Source of the DNA: Paenibacillus profundus
Lineage (GTDB): Bacteria; Bacillota; Bacilli; Paenibacillales; Paenibacillaceae
Direction of reading: 5' to 3'
Assembly: GCF_021369635.1 (NCBI RefSeq)
Contig: NZ_JAJNBZ010000002.1
Location: 155,024-219,023 of the forward strand
DNA: 64,000 nt
Positions 14,604-23,055 of the stretch are shown here, piece by piece (the stretch's first letter is position 1; every line of letters starts with the position of its first letter). The position numbers were made by a program, and so were the translations under genes. The notes under the pieces were generated by a model. The model ran no database searches. It saw nothing but the letters and a program-made list of their open reading frames with translations, and was not told where the DNA came from.

Positions 14604-16874
14604 ATGGAACTGAATCACGTGATTCAGCGGCAAGCGCAAGATCAAATGATCGAATGGATCGACACATCCAGGCGAAGGGCTAGGGAATCAGGCTTGAACT
14701 CAATGAAGATCCCAATGTTTCGCACCGTAATGACGCAATCGGAACTCATTTGTAAACGCTTAGCTTATGAGGAAATTTTGTCGGTCATCCGTTTTTTTAT
14801 GGACAAATTGTTGAATCAGCTGCAAGGGACACCCATCATTATCGTCATTTCCGATGAAAAAGGCTACATGCTGGAATTGGCCGGGGATGAGACGATGAAG
14901 CAAACGATTACGCAATTGGGCATTAAGGAAGGTGTACAGTTTGCAGAAGAGGAGTGCGGTACGAACGGGATTAACCTCGCTCTAAATCACCGAAGTCCGG
15001 TGCAATTAATCGGCAACCAGCATTACCATCAGTTTTTTCACTCCAGGGTATGCTACTCTGTACCTTTTCATTATACCGATATCAATAATTTGCTGGGTTC
15101 GATTTCCATTATGACATCGCTCGAACAAGCTCATCCCTATTTCTTGACGATGCTCATTACGGTCGTCGATTCTATCGAGCGTGAACTCCTTCTCCGCAGG
15201 CAGAACAGGAAATTAGACATTTTAAACCATATTATGATGGATACGACCCGCAATGGCATTATTATTACCGACAGAGAAGGACACATTACGGAATTCAATA
15301 CGTATGCTGAGAATCTGACAGGTCTCACAAAGGAAGATTTGATCGGGAAGCCCGTAATTAATCTATTCCCTATGGGGCCATATATCGATAAAGTGATTCG
15401 TCATGGAGACAAGCATGAAGATATCGAGATTGTTATCGAGCATCCGTCCGGTCAGACCAAGTGTGTCTGCTTATTTGATGCGCTGCCGATTCTGGACGAG
15501 TACGATAACCCGATTGGGGCGTTCGGGCAGTTCCGGGATATTACAGAACGATACGAAGCAGAGGAACGATACAACTATCTCGCTTATCATGATGAGCTGA
15601 CAGGGCTCCCCAACCGCAGACATTATAACGATCATTTAAATGAACTCTTGACGGAGGCCAAGAAGAACAAGCACATACTTGCCGTTCTTTATCTCGATTT
15701 AGACCGTTTCAAGCTGGTTAACGATACGTTGGGTCACAGTAAAGGGGACCATCTTCTGCAAAAAGTGGCCGAGCGTCTGCGCAAATGCCTGCCGGACGAC
15801 ACGGTGACTCGTATGGGCGGGGATGAATTCTCCATCTTGCTGTCCAATGTGAGAGATTCTAACGACGCGGTGCAAGCCGCACAGCAGGTGCTCCAGCTGT
15901 TTGAACAGGATTTTGTCATTGACCATTACCAATTCAGACTGTCGACAAGTATTGGCATCTCGATTTATCCTCATGATGGTCTGGATGCAGAGACGCTGCT
16001 CACGCACGCGGACATGGCCATGTATCAGGCGAAAGCGATCGGCAAAAATCGGTACATGATCTATACTCCGTCGATGGTGCGTCAATCCCACGAGAAGCTG
16101 ACGATGGAAACCGATCTGCGCAAAGCAGTGGAGCATCAAGAGCTCGTCCTGTACTATCAGCCTCAAGTCAACATTCAAACGGGCGAGATCGTCGGCATGG
16201 AGGCGTTATTGCGCTGGAAGCATCCGAAAAATGGGCTCATTCTACCGGCTGATTTCATACCGTTGGCAGAGGAAACGGGAATTATCGTCCCGATTGGGGA
16301 ATGGGTGCTTCATGAGGTGTGCCATCAAATTTTGAATTGGGAGCAATCCGGTTTGCGTCCGATGAAGATTTCTGTCAATTTGTCGCCTTACCAATTTCTG
16401 AACAGCAACTGCGTCGATGCTGTCGAGCGCGTGTTGAAGCGAACCGGAATCAATCCGCGGCATCTGGAGCTTGAAATTACGGAGAGCATGACGATGGATG
16501 TGGAACAAGCGACTCCACTCATTCATCAGCTGCGTAATTTGGGCGTGCAAATTAGCATTGACGACTTCGGGACAAGCTACAGCTCGCTTAATTATTTGAA
16601 GAAGTTTTCCGTACATCGTCTCAAAATCGATCGCTCGTTCGTGAAAGACGTGACGAGTGACGAGCACAACCGGCAAATAGTCGGCACGATCATTGCGATG
16701 GCGCATCAGCTTGGGCTTGAGGTTGTGGCGGAAGGAGTGGAGACGGTGGAGCAACTGTCCTTCTTGTCCGAACAAAAGTGTGATGAGGCGCAAGGCCATC
16801 TGTTCAGCGCTCCGCTGCCGGCCCATGTCATTGTGGAGAAGCTGCGCGGGTCATGGTCCAAGCCGATGCGATAA
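14604..16874 (+). CDS. GAF-PAS-GGDEF-EAL cyclic-di-GMP protein
   Basis: A 756-residue soluble signalling protein. Residues about 50-200 resemble the GAF sensor of AcoR-type sigma-54 activators (FAEEECGTNGINLALNHRSP). A PAS domain follows (205-325; DTTRNGIIITDREG). The GGDEF domain starts near LTGLPNRR (331) and has an intact GGDEF at about 402. The EAL domain starts near 500, with EALLRWKHP (532), ITES, IDDFGTSYSSL and VVAEGVE all intact. Both synthesis and hydrolysis of c-di-GMP are possible. The position of the RxxD inhibitory site before GGDEF reads LPDD, so product inhibition is probably lost. No membrane segments. GGGAGGG precedes the ATG. Monocistronic. Confidence 0.92.
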   Translation: MELNHVIQRQAQDQMIEWIDTSRRRARESGLNSMKIPMFRTVMTQSELICKRLAYEEILSVIRFFMDKLLNQLQGTPIIIVISDEKGYMLELAGDETMKQTITQLGIKEGVQFAEEECGTNGINLALNHRSPVQLIGNQHYHQFFHSRVCYSVPFHYTDINNLLGSISIMTSLEQAHPYFLTMLITVVDSIERELLLRRQNRKLDILNHIMMDTTRNGIIITDREGHITEFNTYAENLTGLTKEDLIGKPVINLFPMGPYIDKVIRHGDKHEDIEIVIEHPSGQTKCVCLFDALPILDEYDNPIGAFGQFRDITERYEAEERYNYLAYHDELTGLPNRRHYNDHLNELLTEAKKNKHILAVLYLDLDRFKLVNDTLGHSKGDHLLQKVAERLRKCLPDDTVTRMGGDEFSILLSNVRDSNDAVQAAQQVLQLFEQDFVIDHYQFRLSTSIGISIYPHDGLDAETLLTHADMAMYQAKAIGKNRYMIYTPSMVRQSHEKLTMETDLRKAVEHQELVLYYQPQVNIQTGEIVGMEALLRWKHPKNGLILPADFIPLAEETGIIVPIGEWVLHEVCHQILNWEQSGLRPMKISVNLSPYQFLNSNCVDAVERVLKRTGINPRHLELEITESMTMDVEQATPLIHQLRNLGVQISIDDFGTSYSSLNYLKKFSVHRLKIDRSFVKDVTSDEHNRQIVGTIIAMAHQLGLEVVAEGVETVEQLSFLSEQKCDEAQGHLFSAPLPAHVIVEKLRGSWSKPMR

Positions 16875-16878
16875 TTTA

Positions 16879-16912
16879 TAGAGGTTGTTCAAAAAGTTCT
16901 CTTTTGATCACG
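16879..16912 (+). repeat. Dispersed intergenic repeat, copy 1
   Basis: The 34-nt stretch beginning TAGAGGTTGTTCAAAAAG and ending CTTTTGATCACG recurs at 49401-49434 with one mismatch. It lies between the c-di-GMP gene and the ThDP enzyme gene. Confidence 0.8.
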
Positions 16913-16940
16913 TACTTATATGGAAAAGGAGTTAACAGTA

Positions 16941-18671
16941 ATGATGAAGGTCTATTCGCTACTTGTAGAACATCTTCGGAAATGGGGGGTTACCCACGTA
17001 TTCGGCATTCCTGGAAAATCGATTTCACCGTTGATGCTGGAATGCGAGGCGCGCGGCATCGAGTTCGTTCTGACGCGGCATGAGGCAGGCGCAGGATTTA
17101 TGGCTGGAGGCTATGCCATGACGCATCAGACGCTCGGTGTAGCCATCGGCACGTCAGGGCCGGGCGGAACGAATATGCTCACCGCTGCCGGACAAGCCAA
17201 AGCTTACAACATGCCTGTTCTGTTCATTACAGGACAGCCTTCCATCCGTGATAGCGGGAAAGCGCTAGGTCAGGATTCGAGCCCGTTTACAACCGATTTG
17301 GTGAAAATGTTCGAGCCTGTCACGGTATTCAGCGCCCGCATTGAGCGGGAGGACTTGGTAGCCCGATATTTGCAGCATGCGGTGGAACAGGCGTTGACGG
17401 GCGTAAGGGGGCCTGTTCACCTGTGTATTCCATTCGATATATTGATGGCGGATATAGAACCTTTCGACCTGCCTTTGCCAGAGAGCCATCGCCGTGTCGT
17501 ATCGCCGGACGTTGAAGCGGTCATTCCGCTGCTGGAGCAAGCGCAGAGACCGGTTCTGTTCATCGGCAAAGGCGTGTTAGCCGCAGAGGCGTGCGATGAA
17601 GTAAGGGCCGTCGCGGAGCGTTGGCGAATCCCGGTCATTTGCACGCCGGGCGGGAAAGGCGCGTTCCCTACCCGGCATCCGCTTTGCCTCGGCAACTTCG
17701 GATTGGGCGGAACGGAACAAGCCCGCAGTTACTTGAAGTCAGGCGTCGATCTCATGCTGGCCATCGGCACCAAGCTGAGCGATATGACGCTGTCTGGATT
17801 TACCGAGGATATGGCTCCTAAGCAGATCGTGCATTTCGATTATGACTTGACCTTCGTGGGCAAGTCGATTGCTGCGCCTACGCTCGCTATTCCTGGCGAT
17901 GCCAAGCTGAATTTGCAGATGCTCATTCAGAAGGCAGGCGCTTCGAGGGTGCAGGCACCGGATGAGATAGGGATTCCGTTCACGAATGAGGCGGCGTACA
18001 TTGCGGCTTCCACGGCACCCGTCGAAGCTGGAACCAGCCAGACTGCTGCGTCTGCCGATACGGGCAGCTGCATGTCTGCCGTGACCGCTGTACAGGCCTT
18101 GCGGAAGGCGCTGCCTGATGATGCCGTCCTGTTCGGCGATGACGGAAGCCATTCGTTCTATGCTATCCGCCATTACGATATAAGAGAAGCGGGCACTTTT
18201 TATTTCGACGACGTGTTCGGAGCGATGGGACATGCCATCGGTTATTCCATCGGCGCAAGCATCGGTGCCCCGGACAAGCCTATCGTCTGCTTGACGGGCG
18301 ACGGATGCGCCATGATGCACGGCAATGAGATTTCCACCGCGGTGAATCACCAGGTTCCGGTTATTATTGTCGTACTGAACAACGGCCGCTTGGACATGGT
18401 CGACAAAGGGATGTCGTACCTAACGGGACGCTCTGTCGGCGCCATTTACGCTCATCCGCTGGATGTCGTGCAGTACGCGCAGTCGATGGGAGCGGACGCG
18501 CATTGCTGCCGGACGGAAGCGGATATTATCTCATCCGTGCAGGAGGCGCTGGGGACGAGGAAGCCGGCGGTCATTGAAGTGATGGTCGATCCGTTGGAGA
18601 TTCCGCCGATATTGACCAGACTGCTAAGTTTGGATGATGAGCAGGGTGAAGATGCACAAGGAGGGGAATGA
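16941..18671 (+). CDS. ThDP-dependent enzyme, acetolactate-synthase-like
   Basis: A 576-residue thiamine-diphosphate enzyme with the three domains of the acetohydroxyacid synthase/pyruvate oxidase family. The N-terminal domain has the catalytic Glu in RHEAGAGFMAGGYA. The ThDP/metal site is GDGCAMMHGNEI..VVLNN near residue 455-485. The central domain looks like the FAD or nucleotide-type fold. The start at ATG 16941 is chosen since AAAAGGAG at 16923-16930 precedes it at good spacing; the ATG at 16920 lies ahead of that site. Lack of an ilvN partner argues against a biosynthetic acetolactate synthase. The next gene, a carboxymuconolactone-decarboxylase-like protein, is coupled to it. The reaction is not certain. 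Confidence 0.85.
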   Translation: MMKVYSLLVEHLRKWGVTHVFGIPGKSISPLMLECEARGIEFVLTRHEAGAGFMAGGYAMTHQTLGVAIGTSGPGGTNMLTAAGQAKAYNMPVLFITGQPSIRDSGKALGQDSSPFTTDLVKMFEPVTVFSARIEREDLVARYLQHAVEQALTGVRGPVHLCIPFDILMADIEPFDLPLPESHRRVVSPDVEAVIPLLEQAQRPVLFIGKGVLAAEACDEVRAVAERWRIPVICTPGGKGAFPTRHPLCLGNFGLGGTEQARSYLKSGVDLMLAIGTKLSDMTLSGFTEDMAPKQIVHFDYDLTFVGKSIAAPTLAIPGDAKLNLQMLIQKAGASRVQAPDEIGIPFTNEAAYIAASTAPVEAGTSQTAASADTGSCMSAVTAVQALRKALPDDAVLFGDDGSHSFYAIRHYDIREAGTFYFDDVFGAMGHAIGYSIGASIGAPDKPIVCLTGDGCAMMHGNEISTAVNHQVPVIIVVLNNGRLDMVDKGMSYLTGRSVGAIYAHPLDVVQYAQSMGADAHCCRTEADIISSVQEALGTRKPAVIEVMVDPLEIPPILTRLLSLDDEQGEDAQGGE

Positions 18672-18672
18672 C

Positions 18673-19083
18673 TTGACTCAAAACCGCTTGAATCAGAATC
18701 GGTATGAACGGGGCTTGAAGCTGTTTCAAAACATGGTCGGACCACAAGGAACGGCGGCGTTGGAAGAGGTACGCCAATGTTATCCCGATATGGCCGAGTT
18801 TATTGTAGCTAATGGGTTCGGAGATATTTATTCCCGTCCGGGACTGGACTTGAAGCAGAGGGAACTGATCACGCTATCGTCCCTTATCACGCAGGGGGCG
18901 GCCGAACAGCTGCCGATGCACGTGAATGCGGCATTGAATATCGGCCTGACTCCGGAAGAACTGATCGAGGTTGTCATACAGTGCACGGCCTATGCGGGAT
19001 TTCCAAAGGCGCTCAGCGCGTTCAACGTCATGATTGGAGAATTCCGCAATCGCGGGATAGAACTGACGGCCGGCCGCGTGTAA
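18673..19083 (+). CDS. Carboxymuconolactone decarboxylase family protein
   Basis: A 136-residue CMD-family protein. The family core is clear: YSRPGLDLKQRELITLSSLI, AEQLPMHVNAALNIG and IQCTAYAGFPKALSAF. The C-x-x-C of AhpD-type peroxidase relatives is absent, so it belongs with the decarboxylase-like group. The preferred start is TTG 18673, 1 nt after the stop of the ThDP enzyme, with AAGGAGGGG 7 nt upstream; an in-frame ATG at 18634 lies inside the upstream gene. The tight coupling suggests that both act in one pathway, perhaps on a 2-keto acid or lactone, which is inference. Confidence 0.87.
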   Translation: MTQNRLNQNRYERGLKLFQNMVGPQGTAALEEVRQCYPDMAEFIVANGFGDIYSRPGLDLKQRELITLSSLITQGAAEQLPMHVNAALNIGLTPEELIEVVIQCTAYAGFPKALSAFNVMIGEFRNRGIELTAGRV

Positions 19084-19231
19084 GATGAACGTTGGAACCT
19101 TCTGACTTATGAAAATGTGCACTCCATCAGGGAATGAATTACTGTCAATCTTTCTAATTGCCTCATTATATGTAATAGCGAATTGTTTCAAAATTCGCTA
19201 ATCCTAGAGTGACTACAGGAGGGCATATAAT

Positions 19232-19516
19232 ATGGCAATTATTAAACCCTTTATGGCAGCCAGAAGATTTGCGTCGACTATCGGGGCTGGAACGGGGACA
19301 GGGGCTGCCTTCGCCATCGCGGCTACTGCGTTTACGAATGATGCAGGGGCGGCGGCGGCGACATTTCCTGCCTCGTTTGCTTTTTACAACCTGTATATTA
19401 ATGGAGTTGTTCAAATGGGGGATACTTCTACGATTTCGACAACGACCATAACGATACCGAGTGGAGATACGCTCGACGGGGCTACACCTGTTGTCGTTGA
19501 AGTTGTCGTCAACTAA
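19232..19516 (+). CDS. DUF4183 protein
   Basis: A 94-residue protein with the DUF4183 core: a Thr/Ala-rich region, TFPASFAFYNLYINGVVQMG, and a closing beta-rich ITIPSGDTLDGATPVVVEVVV. The family occurs in spore-forming Firmicutes, often as surface or exosporium-associated beta proteins, though its role is not established. GGAGGG lies ahead of the ATG. No signal peptide is seen, consistent with a mother-cell-made protein. A second, broken member of the same family follows at 19638. Confidence 0.8.
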   Translation: MAIIKPFMAARRFASTIGAGTGTGAAFAIAATAFTNDAGAAAATFPASFAFYNLYINGVVQMGDTSTISTTTITIPSGDTLDGATPVVVEVVVN

Positions 19517-19532
19517 TGTTGGATAAGGAATA

Positions 19533-19580
19533 AGGGCTGCATCAGAGATAGGTTCACTACTCTGGTTACAGCCTTTTTTT
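19533..19580 (+). terminator. Terminator after the DUF4183 gene
   Basis: GGCTG..CAGAG and CTCTG..CAGCC form a stem interrupted by small internal loops, followed by seven T. Confidence 0.75.
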
Positions 19581-19637
19581 ACAAAAACACGATTGCCTGC
19601 ATATAGTTCGGGGACAAGACAGAAGAACGCGCATATC

Positions 19638-19886
19638 ATGAGCCAAACGTTCAGCTATACGGGATCGCCAGTATGATATATACGAACCAGGATGAATTGA
19701 CTCGATACGGGAATCGGGGTATTCTAAATCCGATTCCGTGTCTTATATGAATTTGTTCATCAACGGGATGAATCGAATCGGGCTGGTCATTAGTCGTCGG
19801 CAGTAACTCATGCACGACATTCGGGTAGACATAGATACCGTAAAAGCAGGCTGCCGAGTCAATAGGCCAATTCAGGAGGTCGAAGC
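19638..19886 (+). pseudogene. Broken second DUF4183 gene
   Basis: Pieces of a DUF4183 protein appear in order in different frames. MSQTFSYTGSPV starts at ATG 19638 and stops at once. Next comes IYTNQDELTRYGNRGILNP. DSVSYMNLFINGMNR follows in a third frame and carries the family hallmark NLFING. Possible tail residues (PIQEVEAHEF) run into the start of mug. At least two frameshifts are needed, so no full product can be made. The copy is quite different from the intact gene upstream. Confidence 0.65.
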
Positions 19887-19888
19887 AC

Positions 19889-20389
19889 ATGAATTCAATA
19901 CCGGATCATTTGGCGCATGAGTTGTCCATTTTGTTTGTCGGCTATAATCCGAGCTTGAAGTCGGGCGAGACGGGGCATCATTATGCCAATCCCCGCAATC
20001 GCTTCTGGCATATCATCCATCGGGCCGAACTGACGCCGCGGCTGTATCGGGCAGAAGAGGACGGGGATTTACTGGAGCTGGGCTATGGCTTCACAAATAT
20101 AGTAGCGCGGCCGACCCGTACGGCGGCAGAGATTACGGCAGAGGAATATGCGCAGGGTCGGGACGAGCTGCGGCACAAGATTGAGAGGTACAAGCCGAAG
20201 ACGGTCTGCTTCGTCGGGAAAGGGGTATATGAAGCATATAGCGGCAGGAGGGACGTAAGCTGGGGATACCAGCGCGAACCGGTCGTACCCGGCGTGCGTG
20301 AATTCGTTGCTCCCTCCTCAAGCGGATTAGTCCGTATGAAGATCGACGAAATCGTCGATATTTTTAAGCAGATCTGTTCCACACAGTGA
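19889..20389 (+). CDS. mug: G/U mismatch-specific DNA glycosylase
   Basis: A 166-residue uracil-DNA-glycosylase superfamily enzyme of the MUG/TDG type. The active-site motif is FVGYNPSLKSGETGHHYANP with the Asn characteristic of MUG, followed by RFWHII. The second motif appears as VAPSSSGLVRM, close to the NPSGLS motif that inserts into the DNA. It removes uracil or ethenocytosine from mismatches as the first step of base excision repair. CAGGAGGTC 7 nt before the ATG is a strong ribosome site. It is transcribed alone; the upstream DNA is the DUF4183 wreck. Confidence 0.9.
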   Translation: MNSIPDHLAHELSILFVGYNPSLKSGETGHHYANPRNRFWHIIHRAELTPRLYRAEEDGDLLELGYGFTNIVARPTRTAAEITAEEYAQGRDELRHKIERYKPKTVCFVGKGVYEAYSGRRDVSWGYQREPVVPGVREFVAPSSSGLVRMKIDEIVDIFKQICSTQ

Positions 20390-20610
20390 AATGGGAGCTT
20401 GACTGCCTTTCGTTCCTAGCCCTGAGGAGGAGCATTGGCGAGCATTATTGCAAGCACCCCTATTTGCAAGCGTTGTCACGGTGAATGTGCAAAGCTGAGA
20501 AGGTCACAGTGTTTCTCGCTCCGTTTTCCATACGATTCCGGTTTCTTTATACTTATACAAGAGTGTAATTGTTTCGGATAGATGACTAACGAGCGAGGAG
20601 TGACTTTCAC
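20390..20610. other. Intergenic region between mug and the small gene
   Basis: About 220 bases without a gene. A TATACT-like hexamer at about 20548-20553 could be the -10 box for the small gene at 20611. No clear hairpin terminator for mug was seen. Confidence 0.35.
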
Positions 20611-20784
20611 TTGAGTAACGAAAATGTGTTAGACCGTCGGAACGAGATGCTGAGACGAAACATCCAGCAATATCTTGCCCAAGACAATCAATACGGCCTA
20701 AGCGCGCAGGAGCAGCATTTCCTGCAGCACATGATCAAAGAGCTGCATCAGAACATGCATGAGATGAATGCAAGCCATAAATAG
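20611..20784 (+). CDS. Small hypothetical protein, 57 residues
   Basis: A TTG-initiated frame with GAGGAGTGA 7 nt upstream and a terminator 11 nt downstream, which together make a compact gene. The product is hydrophilic and helical, rich in Gln, His, Met and Asn (for example RRNIQQYLAQDNQYG and FLQHMIKELHQNMHEM), with no signal peptide or membrane segment. It looks like the small, Gln/Asn-rich proteins of spore formers but I cannot name a family. The unit has its own ribosome site and terminator and its codon use is normal, which is why I call it real. Confidence 0.65.
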   Translation: MSNENVLDRRNEMLRRNIQQYLAQDNQYGLSAQEQHFLQHMIKELHQNMHEMNASHK

Positions 20785-20795
20785 GACGGATATCG

Positions 20796-20825
20796 AAAGC
20801 GCCTGCCCGCAGCAGACGCTTTTTA
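20796..20825 (+). terminator. Terminator after the small gene
   Basis: AAAGCGCCTGC and GCAGACGCTTT pair over 11 positions with one G-U wobble, followed by T-rich sequence. Confidence 0.75.
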
Positions 20826-21270
20826 TTTATGGATTTGTTGAACCGAAACCTCCAATTTATACCTTGAAATTACAAAGCCATTGACTAATACGACCTTAGT
20901 TCCACTCTCCCCACGGTTCAGAAACACTTCACCACAAGCTCTTCCGCAAGGTGATGTCCTGATTGAAGGGGAGAACGTGTATAAGAGTAGAGTGGATGAC
21001 ATCGTCTCAGGTTTGATGTTCTGTCTGAAAGGGAAAGTGAGCCAAAGGGTGAAGTCGTCTGTACTACCATTGTCAGGTCCTCTGTCGGATTACCATTATT
21101 TCTGGCGCAAATCGAAGAAAAGGACAACAAGCCGATGATGTGACTGATGCGAAGTACTAATTTCGGGATAAAGGAAGTAAATTGGAAGTAGAATCGACCA
21201 ACGAGCCTTGGATTTTCATCCGACGGCTCATGTGCTGCTAAAGGGGAGAAACGTACAGTCTGAAATCGGA
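20826..21270. other. Region without a supportable gene
   Basis: Open frames exist on both strands (20881-21138 plus, 20918-21130 minus) but neither has a ribosome site, recognisable domain or convincing codon use. One frame near 21040-21130 reads GEVVCTTIVRSSVGLPLFLA, which may be a gene remnant. The TTAG[TC]TCCACTCTCC word at about 20896 also occurs at 62358. Confidence 0.35.
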
Positions 21271-21284
21271 GGAGGATGAATCAG

Positions 21285-21932
21285 ATGAGGGTGTACGTCA
21301 AAGAGTTTTTTACGTTTTTCGACATCATGCTCACACTCGCGGCAGGGCTCGTCTGTCTTGGCTTTACGATACCGCACCTGGCGCGGGGGGCGACATGGCT
21401 TGCTATCGTTGCCGGCATGATTGCTTACGCGCTCAGCGAATACGCTATTCACCGCTACCTTTTTCATTTGAAGCCGCCGCGCAACACATTTCTCAGGAAC
21501 ATGCTAAGACGTCTCCATTACGATCACCACGTCCATCCGAATAACTTGAAGCTGCTTTTTTTGCCGGTTTGGTACAGCTTTCCCCTCATCGCCGTCGCTG
21601 GCGCCATCGCCATTGCTGTTACGGGTGACTGGAGCTTAACGCTTGCGGCCGTCACTGGGGTCATTGCCTATCTGCTCTATTATGAATGGGTTCATTTTCG
21701 CGCTCATCGTCCCATTCAGCCGCTTACTCCATGGGGGCGTTTTATGAAGAAGATGCATTTGTGGCATCACTTCAAAAGCGAGCATTTTTGGTTCGGCGTC
21801 ACTAATCCGGTCATGGACAAAGTGTTGGGTACGTACAAAGACGAGAAAACGGTGGTGCGCAGCGAGACGGTGCGAGATTTGGAGAAGGGCGGGGAAATCG
21901 GCGGAAGAAGTGGCCAAATTGATCCCAAATAA
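21285..21932 (+). CDS. Sterol desaturase/fatty acid hydroxylase-like protein
   Basis: A 215-residue membrane protein of the fatty acid hydroxylase superfamily. The di-iron histidine clusters are in place: HRYLFH (56-61), HYDHHVHPNN (from 78), HFRAHRP and HLWHHFKSEHFWFG. Four hydrophobic segments surround them. Such enzymes oxidise a lipid chain or carotenoid using oxygen and electrons from a partner; the substrate here is unknown. ATG 21285 follows GGAGGAGG at good spacing; the earlier ATG at 21276 directly abuts the site. Single gene. Confidence 0.85.
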   Translation: MRVYVKEFFTFFDIMLTLAAGLVCLGFTIPHLARGATWLAIVAGMIAYALSEYAIHRYLFHLKPPRNTFLRNMLRRLHYDHHVHPNNLKLLFLPVWYSFPLIAVAGAIAIAVTGDWSLTLAAVTGVIAYLLYYEWVHFRAHRPIQPLTPWGRFMKKMHLWHHFKSEHFWFGVTNPVMDKVLGTYKDEKTVVRSETVRDLEKGGEIGGRSGQIDPK

Positions 21933-22034
21933 AGTAAGCACTTATTTGCAAGAGTAGGCCGGGTAGATTCATATTGAACCAGCGTCCACAGCGGCTAATG
22001 GGCGTTTATTCCTATCTATCTTTCATATCCACCT

Positions 22035-22062
22035 CACAAATCAACCGTTCGGTTGATTTGTG
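22035..22062. promoter_or_regulatory. Perfect inverted repeat upstream of the ABC operon
   Basis: CACAAATCAACCG (22035-22047) and CGGTTGATTTGTG (22050-22062) are exact complements separated by 2 nt. No T-run follows, so an operator is more likely than a terminator. The ACCGNNCGGT centre is typical of TetR-family operators. Confidence 0.6.
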
Positions 22063-22105
22063 TTGTTTCCCTTTCCGGTACGATGGGTTCAGGAGGGGAT
22101 TATCC

Positions 22106-23044
22106 ATGACACCGATGTTGGAAATGAATCATGTATCCAAGTTATATGGCGAGCATCATGCGCTGAAGGACCTTTCCTTTCAAGTGCATGAAGGCGAAAT
22201 CTTATGTTTCCTTGGACCGAACGGAGCGGGCAAGAGCACGGCTATTCACATTTTGTCCACGGTGCTGAGCTACAATGAAGGCCGCATTTCGTTCCGTGGA
22301 ACGAGAGTAGAGGAGCAGTTGTCCCATTATAAACGCAAGCTAGGTATCGTGCCGCAGGATTTAGCGATCTATGAGGACGTCACGGCAGAGGGTAATGTCA
22401 CGTTCTTCGCTTCGCTGTATGGGCTGCGGGGCGACATGCTGCGGGAGCGGGTTGCGGAAGCCCTCCAGTTCGTCGGATTGTATGACCGGCGTGGCGATAA
22501 GCCGCGCACTTTTTCGGGAGGAATGAAGCGGCGGCTCAATATGGCATGCGCCATTGCCCACCGTCCGGAAATATTGATTATGGATGAACCGACCGTAGGC
22601 ATCGATCCACATTCGCGCAATCATATTCTGGAATCGATTCGGGAGCTGAGGGATCAGGGCAGCACCATTCTCTATACGACCCACTATATGGAGGAAGTAG
22701 AGGAAATCTCGACCCGTATTCTTATAATCGATCAAGGAGAGGTCATCGCTTCCGGTACGAAGGAAGAACTGAAGGAACTGCTGGGGGACGAAAAGTGGAT
22801 TGAGGTCGAGCTGGAAGACGCAAGCGAGCTGTCCGAAGAACGGCTGTTTCGCGTCGATGGCGTGAAGCAAGTGGAGAAGCATGACAATCTGCTGCGCATC
22901 GCTACGGTTAAAGGGATCGAGAACACGGACAAATTAATGGCCTTTTTCGTCAACCATGGCATCAAAGTAAAGCACTTCACAAGTTTGGCGGCAAGCCTGG
23001 AGGCCGTATTTCTACAGCTCACCGGTCGCAAGCTGCGGGATTAG
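22106..23044 (+). CDS. ABC-2 transporter ATP-binding protein
   Basis: A 312-residue DrrA/CcmA-type ATPase. Walker A is LGPNGAGKS, the Q loop is VPQD, the signature is FSGGMKRRLNMA and Walker B is ILIMDEP. The C-terminal about 90 residues form the extra domain of drug-exporter ATPases. The start is ATG 22106, behind AGGAGGGG; an in-frame ATG at 21974 would add 44 residues of non-coding character and read through the palindrome. Two permease genes follow within one operon. Confidence 0.9.
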   Translation: MTPMLEMNHVSKLYGEHHALKDLSFQVHEGEILCFLGPNGAGKSTAIHILSTVLSYNEGRISFRGTRVEEQLSHYKRKLGIVPQDLAIYEDVTAEGNVTFFASLYGLRGDMLRERVAEALQFVGLYDRRGDKPRTFSGGMKRRLNMACAIAHRPEILIMDEPTVGIDPHSRNHILESIRELRDQGSTILYTTHYMEEVEEISTRILIIDQGEVIASGTKEELKELLGDEKWIEVELEDASELSEERLFRVDGVKQVEKHDNLLRIATVKGIENTDKLMAFFVNHGIKVKHFTSLAASLEAVFLQLTGRKLRD

Positions 23045-23055
23045 GAGGGAGAACG

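Noticed and set aside
16941..18671. Assignment as biosynthetic IlvB
   Set aside because: No ilvN, ilvC or other branched-chain genes are adjacent and the partner is a CMD-family protein, so only the broad family is named.
20881..21138. 85-codon frame
   Set aside because: No ribosome site or known domain and poor codon use; another frame in the same place looks as likely to be a remnant.
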